This document shows, one piece after another, positions 8,752-17,626 of a DNA stretch of 39,044 nt; position 1 is the first letter of the stretch; the number at the start of each line of letters is the position of its first letter. The stretch is taken from contig JABMDK010000006.1 of the NCBI GenBank assembly GCA_015903995.1, forward strand, positions 1-39,044, in the 5' to 3' direction. Source of the stretch: Nitrospira sp. GTDB lineage: Bacteria; Nitrospirota; Nitrospiria; Nitrospirales; Nitrospiraceae. The position numbers were made by a program, and so were the translations under genes. A model generated the notes under the pieces. It was not told the DNA's origin and ran no database searches. It was given only the letters and a program-made list of their open reading frames with translations.

Positions 8752-9365
8752 CGAAGAACCAAGGGCCCTACGAAGAGGGAAAACGCGCCGGCGCCCATCC
8801 GCTGCTCGTGGTATTCGGCATCCTCATCGGACTCTGGTTGTTCGTCGCCCTGATCGTCCCCAGTTCACGGAACAAACAGGCGACCGGAACTGAAGGCCCC
8901 ACTGTCTCGGTCATCGAGGATCCGGAAGCTGCGCCTGTCATGTTCAAGGTGCACACGACCATCGTGGAGATGAACACCCTGGGTTTAGTCGTCCCTTCTC
9001 AAGCCACAGACAGCCAAATCGTCGCCCTCTTGAAACGCCTCAAACAAGCACGCCTGGACGGCACCCTCGGGGAACAGCTCCCGTCGACCACACCCGGCCA
9101 CAAGCTTGGTGATCACGCCATTGCCGACATCTTCATCTTTTCAGACAAGCAACTCGCGGAAGCGGATACGATCCGTACGCTGTCGCGAGGGGCCCATGCT
9201 CCCGGAACACTCTACCCGAACGCCGTTCCGTTCGAAGTGGCCATGGAGCAGGTGCGCGGCCACTACCGCATCGACTTGAATGATACCGGCAGCCCGGACC
9301 AGGGATCGCTTGGGTTCGCCGACGAATCAGGTGTCCATTCGAAACACTACAAACGAATCTTTTGA
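8748..9365 (+). CDS. Conserved hypothetical membrane-anchored protein (copy B)
   Basis: 205 residues, the same architecture as the copy at 257-874: one transmembrane helix (about residues 18-39) and a soluble C-terminal region with no recognised domain. The start ATG overlaps the mazG stop (ATGA), which decides it against longer upstream starts. Changes relative to copy A are scattered and mostly conservative (for example Gln/His 69, Leu/Val 73, Glu/Asp 104). Function is unknown; coupling to mazG in both copies suggests a linked role. Confidence 0.82.
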   Translation: MTKNQGPYEEGKRAGAHPLLVVFGILIGLWLFVALIVPSSRNKQATGTEGPTVSVIEDPEAAPVMFKVHTTIVEMNTLGLVVPSQATDSQIVALLKRLKQARLDGTLGEQLPSTTPGHKLGDHAIADIFIFSDKQLAEADTIRTLSRGAHAPGTLYPNAVPFEVAMEQVRGHYRIDLNDTGSPDQGSLGFADESGVHSKHYKRIF

Positions 9366-9396
9366 CGGATCAGCCAGCACCTTTTTCCGCAGCGAG

Positions 9397-9813
9397 TCAG
9401 ATCCCGATGCGTCTCCTCACTTCTTCCCGAATAGCCGATTGATCCGCTTCAAATAAGGCTTCTACCTTCGGAAACAGATGGGCCAACGGCCCGATAAATG
9501 GCGCCAGCAGCATATCGCGTCGTTCCATCAGCATACCCTCCCCTTCAGCCACCTGCATCTTCCAGCTCGCAATCGTTTTAGAGAGGATGTTGCTCATCAT
9601 CAATTGCTGGCCCGGCGACCCGACGCCCATCCCGACAAGGCGACGCTTCAGCACCTCCAGCTCATCCGGTATTGAGACCTTCACACGCACGCCATGTGGC
9701 GTCGCCCAGGTGGACCGTTGGATCGAATAGTCGTAGGAAAAAACCTGCTCTCGCGGCTCACGAAAGGGACCGTTGATCTCCACAATGGCAAAGGCGTTGT
9801 CCGGTGACAGCAT
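9397..9813 (-). CDS. Conserved hypothetical protein (copy B)
   Basis: 138 residues, soluble, no recognised domain, paralogue of 898-1314. The central block from VEINGPFREPREQVFS to DELEVLKRRLVGM is almost unchanged between copies, whereas the extreme N- and C-termini vary (MLSPDNAF against MPSTDNTF; RRRIGI against RRRVGL). It converges with the membrane-protein gene and diverges from the Sel1 gene. The conserved core marks the region likely to matter functionally. Confidence 0.78.
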   Translation of the reverse strand: MLSPDNAFAIVEINGPFREPREQVFSYDYSIQRSTWATPHGVRVKVSIPDELEVLKRRLVGMGVGSPGQQLMMSNILSKTIASWKMQVAEGEGMLMERRDMLLAPFIGPLAHLFPKVEALFEADQSAIREEVRRRIGI

Positions 9814-10063
9814 GATTCACTCGCTTCCCTAGGTAACAATGACTCCCCTCAAGCACTCATACTATAAGAGCTTGAAGTTAGGGAGGACAAGAGGCTATCT
9901 ATAGAGGAGCACCGTACCAGATACAAGTCACGGGGCGGCGATTTGACGCAGCAACCAGACTTTTGCGGCTCCTCCGCTACGACGGTAGCGGTAGAGCCCT
10001 GAACACGAGACAGTGCGCTGACGCACTGATGTACTCCGACCAAGGATTCCTTCAGGAGAAGGC

Positions 10064-11080
10064 ATGGCCAAGAAAGGCTATCCTGGACTTGTCCTAGTAC
10101 CTCCCAGCGATCGAACGATCTTGAAGCGCCGGCTGCTTCATGGCGCGTTGTTCATCATCGCGCTCGTTTGGGGTGCGTCGACACTAGGCGTATGGCCACC
10201 CGCCTCCGACGACAAGACGAACTGTCAGCCTGGTGTCGGGCAGGAAGACTCGAACAGCTCCGCAGAAACATGTGGCCAACCACAATCAGACATAGAGCCA
10301 CTCCCGAATCAGAAGGAGTTCAGTCTGACGACCGTCTCACAAGCCGAAGGCCTAGGTGCGTCCCAGGATTCCACCCCTGCCTCCCCCCTTGCTCCGGATC
10401 AGCTCACAACCCAGGACAATCGTGGTAAAGATTCAAAGTCAACACAACCATCCAGCCTGGCCGACCAGCTCTCTGAGCACAACGTCGTACCTCCAGATAG
10501 TGAAAAAGCAGCGTCCCGCGTACCAGCCTCAACATCAGCCAGAAATCCTGAGAGCGACGTTCGCCTAGCCGATCGGCTTGCAACACAGCACAATTCCAGC
10601 CAAGACTCAAAGCCTAAGTCCTCCGAGCCGGCCGGCCGCACGACTGATCGCAACGCAGGACCTCCAGGGATCAAACAATCAGCATCAAGCCCGCCGCCAT
10701 CAACATCAGCTCCAAATCAGGAGCTCGACGCACGGCTCGCTGAACAGGGCGATGCCTTTGCCCAATATCGCCTCGGACGCTATTACGCACAGCGTGACGG
10801 GCGACAGACTCCGGAAGCAGTCAGTTGGTACAAGAAAGCTTCTCCCGGTCTCCACCGCCTGGCTGAGACCGGCAATGGACAAGCGATGTACGTCCTCGGG
10901 GTCATGTATGCCTATGGACGCGGAGTGACAAGAAGTACGGATGAGGCTCGCCGGTGGCTGACCTGGGCGGTCGAACATAAGATTAGTGCGGCTCAGCCGG
11001 TTCTTGCGAAACTGGCAGTACAACCTCATCCCAATCTAAAAACAGCCGAACAAGCAAAAAACCTCAAGCTGCAGAACTGA
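10064..11080 (+). CDS. Membrane-anchored Sel1-repeat protein
   Basis: 338 residues, with AGGAG 6 nt before the ATG. A transmembrane helix at ~22-42 is followed by a long Ser/Pro/Gln-rich linker (~45-220) and a C-terminal Sel1-like helical repeat region (~225-330: GDAFAQYRLGRYYAQRDG, then NGQAMYVLGVMYAYGRGV). Sel1 repeats are TPR-like protein-interaction modules. The linker carries a diverged internal repeat of about 55 residues: one copy has DSKSTQPSSLADQLSEHN and ASTSARNPESDVRLAD, the next DSKPKSSEPAGRTTDRN and PSTSAPNQELDARLAE. It probably faces the periplasm. Only its first 45 codons recur at 1568-1704. Confidence 0.82.
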   Translation: MAKKGYPGLVLVPPSDRTILKRRLLHGALFIIALVWGASTLGVWPPASDDKTNCQPGVGQEDSNSSAETCGQPQSDIEPLPNQKEFSLTTVSQAEGLGASQDSTPASPLAPDQLTTQDNRGKDSKSTQPSSLADQLSEHNVVPPDSEKAASRVPASTSARNPESDVRLADRLATQHNSSQDSKPKSSEPAGRTTDRNAGPPGIKQSASSPPPSTSAPNQELDARLAEQGDAFAQYRLGRYYAQRDGRQTPEAVSWYKKASPGLHRLAETGNGQAMYVLGVMYAYGRGVTRSTDEARRWLTWAVEHKISAAQPVLAKLAVQPHPNLKTAEQAKNLKLQN

Positions 11081-11142
11081 AGCAATCTGAGTACTCTCCG
11101 TATTGCGTCGATTGAGACGATCCCCTAAAATGCCCCTCAGCT

Positions 11143-11871
11143 ATGGCGAACCTTGTCCGCATTAAGACCAAAACGCCCGCTCCTTACAAGCTGACCCGCA
11201 TCGAGACGGATACCCACGACACAAAGACGTTCCGGTTCGAATTGCCTGCCGACGCCACACTGGACATGTTGCCCGGTGATTTTCTCTACGTCCATGCGAC
11301 AATCAACGGTAAGCCGGTCAAGCGGGCCTATACTCCATCCTCGTTGCCTGGTGCCACAGGCTCTTTCGATCTCACGGTCAAACGGTATGAGACCGGTACC
11401 CTTTCAAGATATCTGCACGAACAGCAGATCGGCGAGATGGTGCTGATGAGCGGGCCGAACACCGGTGGGCATTGGGTTGATGGCATGGCCAAACGGGTCG
11501 GATTCGTCGCCGCCGGCACCGGTATTACCCCGATGATCTCCATCATTCGGTGGATTCTGACCAAGAAGATCGATGCAGAACTCTTTCTGCTCTTTGCCAA
11601 CAAAACAGAACCCGACATTATTTTCCGACAGGAGTGGGACCGAAACGTCCGAGACTATCCGAACTTTCATTGCCGCCACGTGTTGGAACAGCCACCTCCC
11701 GGTTGGGCCGGGGGTGTAGGCCGAATTACACCTGAAACCCTACGACAACACCTTCCTGCTCCCAATGCAGACAGCTGTGTTTTCCTCTGCGGCCCACCGC
11801 CGATGGTCGATGCCCTGGAAACCACGCTGAAGGAACTAGCCTATCCGGAACAGGCTATCATTCTTCCCTAA
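11143..11871 (+). CDS. FAD-dependent ferredoxin/cytochrome-b5-reductase-like oxidoreductase
   Basis: 242 residues with the ferredoxin-NADP+ reductase fold. An FAD-binding barrel (1-105) holds the flavin motif RAYTPSS. The NAD(P)H-binding domain has GTGITPMISIIRW and a C-terminal CGPPPMVDALE. There is no iron-sulfur cluster motif, so it should transfer hydride from NAD(P)H to FAD and then to a separate electron carrier. It lies 62 nt after the Sel1 gene and ends the transcription unit; the next 577 nt are noncoding. The partner protein is not evident. Lipid desaturation (gene at 17627) would need such an electron supply, but no direct link is visible. Confidence 0.85.
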   Translation: MANLVRIKTKTPAPYKLTRIETDTHDTKTFRFELPADATLDMLPGDFLYVHATINGKPVKRAYTPSSLPGATGSFDLTVKRYETGTLSRYLHEQQIGEMVLMSGPNTGGHWVDGMAKRVGFVAAGTGITPMISIIRWILTKKIDAELFLLFANKTEPDIIFRQEWDRNVRDYPNFHCRHVLEQPPPGWAGGVGRITPETLRQHLPAPNADSCVFLCGPPPMVDALETTLKELAYPEQAIILP

Positions 11872-12448
11872 CAGGTTGCGGAAAACTTACTGAGACCTCT
11901 GTAGCCGTCGCAAAGATCGAGATTTATGGCGACGCTGAACGGCCACGCAGGATGCGCAAAAAGGCCGTCCGGCAAGGCCGCACGAAGCGTACTCTGGGCT
12001 GTACGTTGAGCCTCTGAGTGAGGCGAGAACGCCGCTGACGGTCTTTTCCCGCATCCTGCTAAGACATCTGTCAGCAATAGCCGATTTTGGTGCACTCTTC
12101 CTCAGTCATGTATCCTCGCATGTAGAGTTTCACCACAGAATGCCGGGTCATTCCCGCAGTCGATTGTCTTAACTGTCTGAATCTTCTTCTAATCTCTCTG
12201 GCATGCTCTTCGCTCTACTGGTGAGAAGATCATACATGCGCTTGAACGCAACACCAACTACTTGAGACTCAAGACAATGCCCTGGTCAAAAGACTCTTGG
12301 AGAAACAGGCCCGATACTTTTGGGTCGCTCAGCACTTTCGACGCGTCGTTGAACTCGAATGCAACACATCATGCTCGCGTGTGACAATACAGGCCTCACA
12401 TTGACGCATGCACCATGAATTCTCGTTCACAACCCAAAGGAGGGCAAC
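11872..12448. other. Long noncoding region before cfa
   Basis: 577 nt without a credible gene. It contains the palindromic repeat element at 11947-12059, a small inverted repeat CGTCGC / GCGACG just left of it, and a 13-nt palindrome CTTGAGACTCAAG at 12261-12273. No convincing -35/-10 pair was found by eye, though the cfa promoter must lie here. cfa itself has a strong AAAGGAGGG ribosome site immediately before its ATG. Confidence 0.6.
11947..12059. repeat. Palindromic intergenic repeat element, copy 1
   Basis: About 113 nt bounded by a perfect 10-bp inverted repeat, GCAGGATGCG (11947-11956) and CGCATCCTGC (12050-12059). The interior shares long blocks with 24185-24306: a GGCAAGGCCGCA-like block, GTACGTTGAGCCTCTGAG, and GCGAGAACGC.GCTG. 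The two elements have different outer stems but the same core, as in REP/MITE-like elements that can fold into a long hairpin. No open reading frame fits it. Confidence 0.75.
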
Positions 12449-13714
12449 ATGTCTCCAAACGGTGTGCTCTCTCAGGCAACCAGAACAATCCTGAACAAGG
12501 CGGTTAGCCGCGGAATCCATCGGTTGGCGAAAGCAGTCCGGGCAAAGGGCGGCCAACCGCTCGATCTTGTGCTCCCCGATGGCTCACGTCTCAATTTTGG
12601 TCAACAGCCTCGTGGTGTGATGGCCATCCGCGATCCAGAACTCTTGCCGGTATTGATTCATCCGACCCTCGGCTCGCTCGGTGAAGCCTTCGTCGACGGG
12701 CGCATCGATATCGACGGCGACATCATGTCCGTAATCACCAGCGCTGAACACCTGGTGGAGGTCGGCGGCTCGCCTCCGACGAACCGAATCCCCGCGTCGG
12801 AGGTACGTCATACGCCCCAGCAAGACCTCGACGACATCAAACATCACTACGATGTGGGCAACGACTTCTATCGGCTCTGGCTCGATGATCGCATGGTCTA
12901 TTCCTGCGCGTATTTTCACACCGGAGAAGAAACGATCGATACCGCACAGGAAGCCAAGCTCGATCACATCTGTCGAAAATTGCGCCTTCAGCCTGGTGAA
13001 CGGTTTCTCGACATCGGCTGTGGGTGGGGGGGATTGATCCTGCATGCAGCGCAGCGTTACGGGGTGCGAGCCGTAGGCATCACCCTGTCAGAGAACCAGT
13101 TTGCGTTGTCAAAGGAGCGTGTGAGAACGGCTGGGCTTGAAGGGCGAGTCGAGGTGCTGCGACTGGACTATCGTGACGCACCGGAACGATTCGGTCAGGG
13201 TGCGTTCGACAAAGTTTCGAGTGTCGGGATGTTTGAACACGTCGGGCAAAAGAATTTCCCGGTCTACTTTGGCGTGGTGCGTCGTGTACTGCGTGACCGA
13301 GGACTCTTCCTGAACCACGGCATTACGTCACCCGATGCCGATGGTCGTACGGTAGGATCCGGAGTGAGTGAATTTATGGACAGGTATGTGTTTCCCCACA
13401 CCGAGCTGCCCCACATCCACGCAGTCATCAAGGAGATGGCGAGACAGAACTTTGAAGTCTATGACGTTGAAAGTCTGCGGCCGCACTACGCACGAACACT
13501 CGCGCAGTGGTCGCAGAGGCTGGAAAGCCAACTCATTACCGCTCGTCACCTCGTCGACGAACGGACGCTCCGGGTGTGGCGTACCTATTTGGCCGGGTCA
13601 GCGCTGGCTTTTTCGCAGGGCTGGCTGAATGTCTATCAGATGCTGGCCAGCCGCCAAGAAGCCAGTGGCCTGACCGAGCTCCCCTTGACCAGGGCATGGA
13701 TGTATCAAGGATGA
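12449..13714 (+). CDS. cfa: Cyclopropane-fatty-acyl-phospholipid synthase
   Basis: 421 residues, preceded by AAAGGAGGG. It has an N-terminal lipid-binding region (~1-115) and an SAM-dependent methyltransferase domain. The motifs are HHYDVGNDFYRLWLD (~132), YSCAYF, the SAM-binding LDIGCGWGGLILHAA (~188), VGITLSENQ, and SSVGMFEHVGQKNFPVYF. The enzyme transfers a methylene from SAM to the double bond of unsaturated phospholipid acyl chains at the inner membrane. A desaturase that could supply those double bonds lies 4 kb away at 17627. It converges with hemG (10 nt between stops). Length is close to the family norm. Confidence 0.93.
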   Translation: MSPNGVLSQATRTILNKAVSRGIHRLAKAVRAKGGQPLDLVLPDGSRLNFGQQPRGVMAIRDPELLPVLIHPTLGSLGEAFVDGRIDIDGDIMSVITSAEHLVEVGGSPPTNRIPASEVRHTPQQDLDDIKHHYDVGNDFYRLWLDDRMVYSCAYFHTGEETIDTAQEAKLDHICRKLRLQPGERFLDIGCGWGGLILHAAQRYGVRAVGITLSENQFALSKERVRTAGLEGRVEVLRLDYRDAPERFGQGAFDKVSSVGMFEHVGQKNFPVYFGVVRRVLRDRGLFLNHGITSPDADGRTVGSGVSEFMDRYVFPHTELPHIHAVIKEMARQNFEVYDVESLRPHYARTLAQWSQRLESQLITARHLVDERTLRVWRTYLAGSALAFSQGWLNVYQMLASRQEASGLTELPLTRAWMYQG

Positions 13715-13724
13715 AGTGGTGCGG

Positions 13725-15200
13725 TCACGATGTTCCCACGGTATGCCGCCGCGCCAGGTTGGTTCCACCCCATACATCCTGCATAACGCGTTCGGCTGCC
13801 GCAGCCCCATCACGGATACAGTCGGGAATGCCCACCCCTCGATAGCCGGCCCCTGTAAGGACCAACCCGGGATAACGGCTTACGGCGGCATCCAGCTGGG
13901 TCAATCGATCAAGATGGCCCAGCGTGTATTGCGGCATGGCCTTCCACCATCGGTTCACTTCCGTGTAACGTGGTTCTCCTTTGATGCCGCATACCGCCGC
14001 GAGTTCCTCTCTGACTTTGGCCACCAACGTCTCGTCATCCAACTGAAGAATGTCTTCCCGACCTACGCCACCGATATAACATCGTGCCAACAGTTGATCC
14101 GCCGGAGCACGATGCGGCCACTTCAGCGATGTCCAGGTTGCGGCAATCACATCACGCTGCTCTGTCCGAGGGACGATGAATCCAAACCCGTCGATGGCGC
14201 TTGTCATCGTCCGCGGAAACGCCATCGCAACGGTGGCAGTCGATGCATAGGGAATCATGTCCAGCAGTCCACCGGCGATCGGCGTCAATGGGCGCAACAA
14301 CTCAGCCGACACATAAGCCGGTGTCGCGAGTACGACGCCTTCTGCGGAGAGGGCCGACCCATCGTGAAGAATAAGGTCGTACATCCAGCGGCCGAGCTCA
14401 TGCGACCTCACCCTGATGGCCTCGACCCGTGCACCCACACGAAGCTCCGCACCCTGCTGAGCCAATCGATTCGTCAGAGCCGTCACCAAATCACCGAGTC
14501 CATGCTTCAGACTGACAAACATCGTACGTCGTGGTCGGCCCGTCGACATCGGCACGGCGGATTTCTTGGCGGCCATCATGCCGCGAACGATACTGCCGTG
14601 CTGTTGTTCGAGTTCGAAAAACCGCGGAAACGTGGCCCGCAGACTCATCTGCTCGGCATCCCCCGCATAGATCCCAGCCATGAGGGGTTCCAGTACCCGC
14701 TCAAATGCCTGAACGCCGAACCGACGGCGAAGAAACGAAGCCAACGACTCATCGTCCCTGGGCGAACCAGGCGGAACGGCAAATTCGAGCCCCATCCGAG
14801 CCAAACCGGTCCAGCTCAGTAATCCGCTGTGAAGAAACGCCCCCAATTGTTTCGGAATAAACGAAAGCAGTCCCTCGGGGAGGTCATGAAGACGACCTCC
14901 GTACAGCACACAAGCCTTCTTGCCCGTCTCATTGGTATTGATGAGCTGATCGGCGAGACCGAGCTTCGTACAAAGATCGAGTCCGGCCTGCTTTTGCGAC
15001 AGAAAGGAATCCGGGCCGGCCTCCGTAATAATCTCGCCGACCCGATGCGTGACGATCTTTCCTCCCCAGTCCGATCCGGACTCAAGGATCGTGCACCGGA
15101 GAGTCAGGTCGGCCTTTGTCGCCTGCTCTTGGAGTGAAAATGCAGTGGCCAGGCCGGAAATACCCCCACCGACGATCACGACTGTACGTGGTCGAGTCAC
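13725..15200 (-). CDS. hemG: Protoporphyrinogen/coproporphyrinogen oxidase, HemY/HemG type
   Basis: The GTG at 15200 is the start because it overlaps the hemH stop (GTGA) and leaves TRPRTVVIVGGGISGLATAF, the FAD-binding fold, at the N-terminus; upstream codons in this frame are antisense to nothing but overlap hemH. The 491-residue flavoprotein has EAGPDSFLSQK near the substrate site and the C-terminal FAD motif YPGLVLTGAGYRGVGIPDC. It oxidises the porphyrinogen to porphyrin with O2. Whether the substrate is protoporphyrinogen IX or coproporphyrinogen III cannot be decided from the sequence alone. Third gene of the hemE-hemH-hemG block. Confidence 0.9.
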   Translation of the reverse strand: MTRPRTVVIVGGGISGLATAFSLQEQATKADLTLRCTILESGSDWGGKIVTHRVGEIITEAGPDSFLSQKQAGLDLCTKLGLADQLINTNETGKKACVLYGGRLHDLPEGLLSFIPKQLGAFLHSGLLSWTGLARMGLEFAVPPGSPRDDESLASFLRRRFGVQAFERVLEPLMAGIYAGDAEQMSLRATFPRFFELEQQHGSIVRGMMAAKKSAVPMSTGRPRRTMFVSLKHGLGDLVTALTNRLAQQGAELRVGARVEAIRVRSHELGRWMYDLILHDGSALSAEGVVLATPAYVSAELLRPLTPIAGGLLDMIPYASTATVAMAFPRTMTSAIDGFGFIVPRTEQRDVIAATWTSLKWPHRAPADQLLARCYIGGVGREDILQLDDETLVAKVREELAAVCGIKGEPRYTEVNRWWKAMPQYTLGHLDRLTQLDAAVSRYPGLVLTGAGYRGVGIPDCIRDGAAAAERVMQDVWGGTNLARRHTVGTS

Positions 15201-16147
15201 GACTGGATACAGAGCGAGGATTCGTGTGCAGCCAAGACGTTGCGTAACGTCTCGATGAGCGGAAGCGAATCGTTCAACATGGCGATGCGCTCGAGCTGGA
15301 TGCCTTTGGTCGACGCCAACTGTTTGAGTTCGATGTCGATATCGAACAACGTCTCTACATGGTCGCAGATAAACCCGATAGGCGCCACCAACACAGACCG
15401 GTGTCCCGCCACCTGAATAATATCCAACATCGATTCCACGGTGGGTCCAAGCCAAGGCTCGCTTGATCGTCCCTGACTTTGATAGGCGAAGTAGGTCGGT
15501 TGATTCCCCAGAAACTGTGTCACGGCTTCAACCGTCCCCTTCACTTCGGCAGGATAGGGATCCTTCATGGCCACGATCCGTTCCGGCAGACTATGCGCGG
15601 TAAACAATACCGGCACTGTGGCTCGCACATCGGCAGGAAACTTCTGAAGCCCTTGCTGAATACTCTCAACGAGAGCCGCAATCAGTTGAGGATGCCGGTT
15701 CCAACTGCCGACGTAGGTGACGTCGGTCCGATCTCCCAACTCGGCACGGGCCTCTTCCACTTTCTTTCGATACGCCCCGGTACTCAATAAAGACTGCTGA
15801 GGGGCCATACAGACCCCGATGATCTGTTCCGGGGAGAATTTCAGCAGCTCAGCGTACGTTTCTTTGATGAAAGGATGCCAGTGCCGCAAACCGACGTACA
15901 CTCGGTATCGGCCGGTCCTCGAACCATTCAGCTGCTGCTCCAGTTTCTTTGCGACCGCCTGTGCAATCCCGACCGCCGGCGATTTTCCACCGGTAGCTCG
16001 GTATCGTTCACGAATTTCCTCGACGAGCTCCGGAGGTGTCGGTCGACCCCCTCGAACATCCAGCAAAAACGGCTCGACGTTCTCCAGACAATCGGGTCCA
16101 CCCATGGCCATGAGCAACACTGCGGTATGGCGCGTTACATCCGACAT
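15197..16147 (-). CDS. hemH: Ferrochelatase
   Basis: 316 residues. It has the N-terminal LLMAMGGPDCLENVEPFL, the catalytic-histidine motif FTAHSLPER and the acidic metal-path motif CDHVETLFDIDIE. The enzyme inserts Fe2+ into protoporphyrin IX (or coproporphyrin III in the alternative pathway). The length is typical of bacterial enzymes without a C-terminal iron-sulfur extension. It overlaps hemG by 4 nt and lies 170 nt after hemE; that gap contains no gene. Confidence 0.94.
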   Translation of the reverse strand: MSDVTRHTAVLLMAMGGPDCLENVEPFLLDVRGGRPTPPELVEEIRERYRATGGKSPAVGIAQAVAKKLEQQLNGSRTGRYRVYVGLRHWHPFIKETYAELLKFSPEQIIGVCMAPQQSLLSTGAYRKKVEEARAELGDRTDVTYVGSWNRHPQLIAALVESIQQGLQKFPADVRATVPVLFTAHSLPERIVAMKDPYPAEVKGTVEAVTQFLGNQPTYFAYQSQGRSSEPWLGPTVESMLDIIQVAGHRSVLVAPIGFICDHVETLFDIDIELKQLASTKGIQLERIAMLNDSLPLIETLRNVLAAHESSLCIQS

Positions 16148-16317
16148 CGTTCTATGTCTTTCCTATCTCGTCTCTCGTGAAGCAAGAGAAGTTTCTGGTT
16201 GAACATGTCATGTTTCGAGTTCTTGAAGTTCGAAAAGCAGCGGTCACGCAACTCGAAACCAGTAACTCTTATCCTATATGCGAGATACGCTTCACGGGGA
16301 ACGCTTCTCTTGCGTAC

Positions 16318-17343
16318 TCACCGTTGGCTGAGCTTGTGCACCATGTCGATCGTCGCGGCCACGTGCTCGACAGGTGTCGTGGGCAGGATGCCGTGACCGA
16401 GGTTGAAGATGTGGCCCGGACGCCCCCCGGCTCGACGCAGGATGTCTTCGACACGACGCTCGATTTCATGAAGCGGCGCAAACAAGACGAGCGGATCCAG
16501 ATTGCCTTGCACGGCACGATCATGCCCGACCATCGACCAAGCCTCGTCCAAATGAACCCGCCAGTCGATTCCGATGACATCGCCACCTGCCTCGCGCATC
16601 TGATGAAGAATAGCCGTCGTGCCGGTGCCGAAATGAATCATCGGCACACCTTCCCGCTTGAGCCCATCGAAAATCCGCTGGACGTGCGGCTTCACATATT
16701 CGGCATAGTCACCGGCCGAGAGACAGCCGACCCAACTATCGAAGAGCTGAATGGCCTGAGCTCCCGCTTTGATCTGTCGCCGGAGATACCCGGTGAGTAC
16801 AGACACAAATTTGTCCATGAGGCGATGCCAGGCTGTGGGATCGCCATACATCATCTGTTTGGTGTGCAGATAGTTGCGGGACCCTCCGCCCTCAATGGCA
16901 TAACTCGCCAGCGTAAACGGAGCCCCGGCAAATCCGATCAACGGTACTCGCCCGTTGAGGGCGCGTCGCGCTTGGCGAATGGCCTCGGCGACATAGTCCA
17001 GTTCGTCGCCATCGATCACTTTGAGCCGATCTACCGCTGCTCGATCGCGTACCGGATTGTGGATCACCGGCCCCTCGCCGGCGGCAAATTCGAGGCTGAT
17101 CCCCATCGGTTCCAATGGGAGCAGAATGTCAGCAAAAATAATAGCGGCATCCAACGGGAACCGGTCAATCGGCTGGAGCGTGACTTGAGCCGCCAATTCC
17201 GGCGTTTTACACATCTCAAGGATCGAATGTTTCGCACGCAACGTCCGATACTCAGACATGTAGCGCCCAGCCTGGCGCATAAACCAGACAGGTGTGCAAT
17301 CGACGGGTTCACGGCGGCACGCTTTGAGAAATCGATCATTCAT
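16318..17343 (-). CDS. hemE: Uroporphyrinogen decarboxylase
   Basis: 341 residues, full length. It begins MNDRFLKACRREPVDCTPVW and carries the signature RQAGRYMSEYR, the substrate-pocket ILLPLEPMG and GFAGAPFTLASYAIEGGGS, and the C-terminal NLGHGILPTTPVEHV. It removes four carboxyl groups from uroporphyrinogen III to give coproporphyrinogen III. First gene of the minus-strand heme block (hemE-hemH-hemG). The coproporphyrinogen III oxidase step (hemF/hemN) is not encoded nearby. Confidence 0.95.
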   Translation of the reverse strand: MNDRFLKACRREPVDCTPVWFMRQAGRYMSEYRTLRAKHSILEMCKTPELAAQVTLQPIDRFPLDAAIIFADILLPLEPMGISLEFAAGEGPVIHNPVRDRAAVDRLKVIDGDELDYVAEAIRQARRALNGRVPLIGFAGAPFTLASYAIEGGGSRNYLHTKQMMYGDPTAWHRLMDKFVSVLTGYLRRQIKAGAQAIQLFDSWVGCLSAGDYAEYVKPHVQRIFDGLKREGVPMIHFGTGTTAILHQMREAGGDVIGIDWRVHLDEAWSMVGHDRAVQGNLDPLVLFAPLHEIERRVEDILRRAGGRPGHIFNLGHGILPTTPVEHVAATIDMVHKLSQR

Positions 17344-17515
17344 AGTGGGGACATTCTAGAGATGCCTGGGCGAAACTGTCAAACCGGTCAACAACATTTC
17401 CTCCCTAATCTTCGGCAGACAAACAAAATGAGTGGACAGGCGGTACCGTTCCAGTAGAATCAAACGTACAGGGACCTCGCAAAAACTCTGGTTTCCCTTT
17501 CCCGACGTTCTTGTG

Positions 17516-17521
17516 TATAAT
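17516..17521 (+). promoter_or_regulatory. Possible -10 box for the desaturase gene
   Basis: A perfect TATAAT lies 105 nt upstream of the desaturase start in the 283-nt divergent spacer. The hexamer 17 nt further upstream (TTCCCT) is only a weak -35 match, so the assignment rests on the -10 alone. It would give a 5' leader of roughly 100 nt. Confidence 0.4.
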
Positions 17522-17626
17522 CACTTCCCAACCTATTCGGGACGATCAATCAGCTTAATTGGGACCCCGGCTCCCTGTCTCCCACCACAGTGACGTTGCC
17601 GATCCCCCGACCTAGAGGAGAATTGT

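Larger units (their letters stand above)
8494..10200. repeat. Segmental duplication, copy B
   Basis: Counterpart of 3-1704. Here the block sits in intact context: mazG is complete on the left and the Sel1 gene continues without interruption on the right past position 10200, where copy A switches to purM. Copy B therefore shows the ancestral arrangement at the right breakpoint. Similarity on the left continues to the first bases of the window, so the true extent of the repeat is longer. Confidence 0.92.

Noticed and set aside
13716..14822. Plus-strand open frame (368 codons) opposite hemG
   Set aside because: The minus strand gives a full porphyrinogen oxidase; the plus frame has Cys/His-rich nonsense composition.
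16177..17457. Long plus-strand open frame (426 codons) opposite hemE
   Set aside because: The minus strand encodes a full uroporphyrinogen decarboxylase with all family motifs; the plus frame is its shadow and has no domain.
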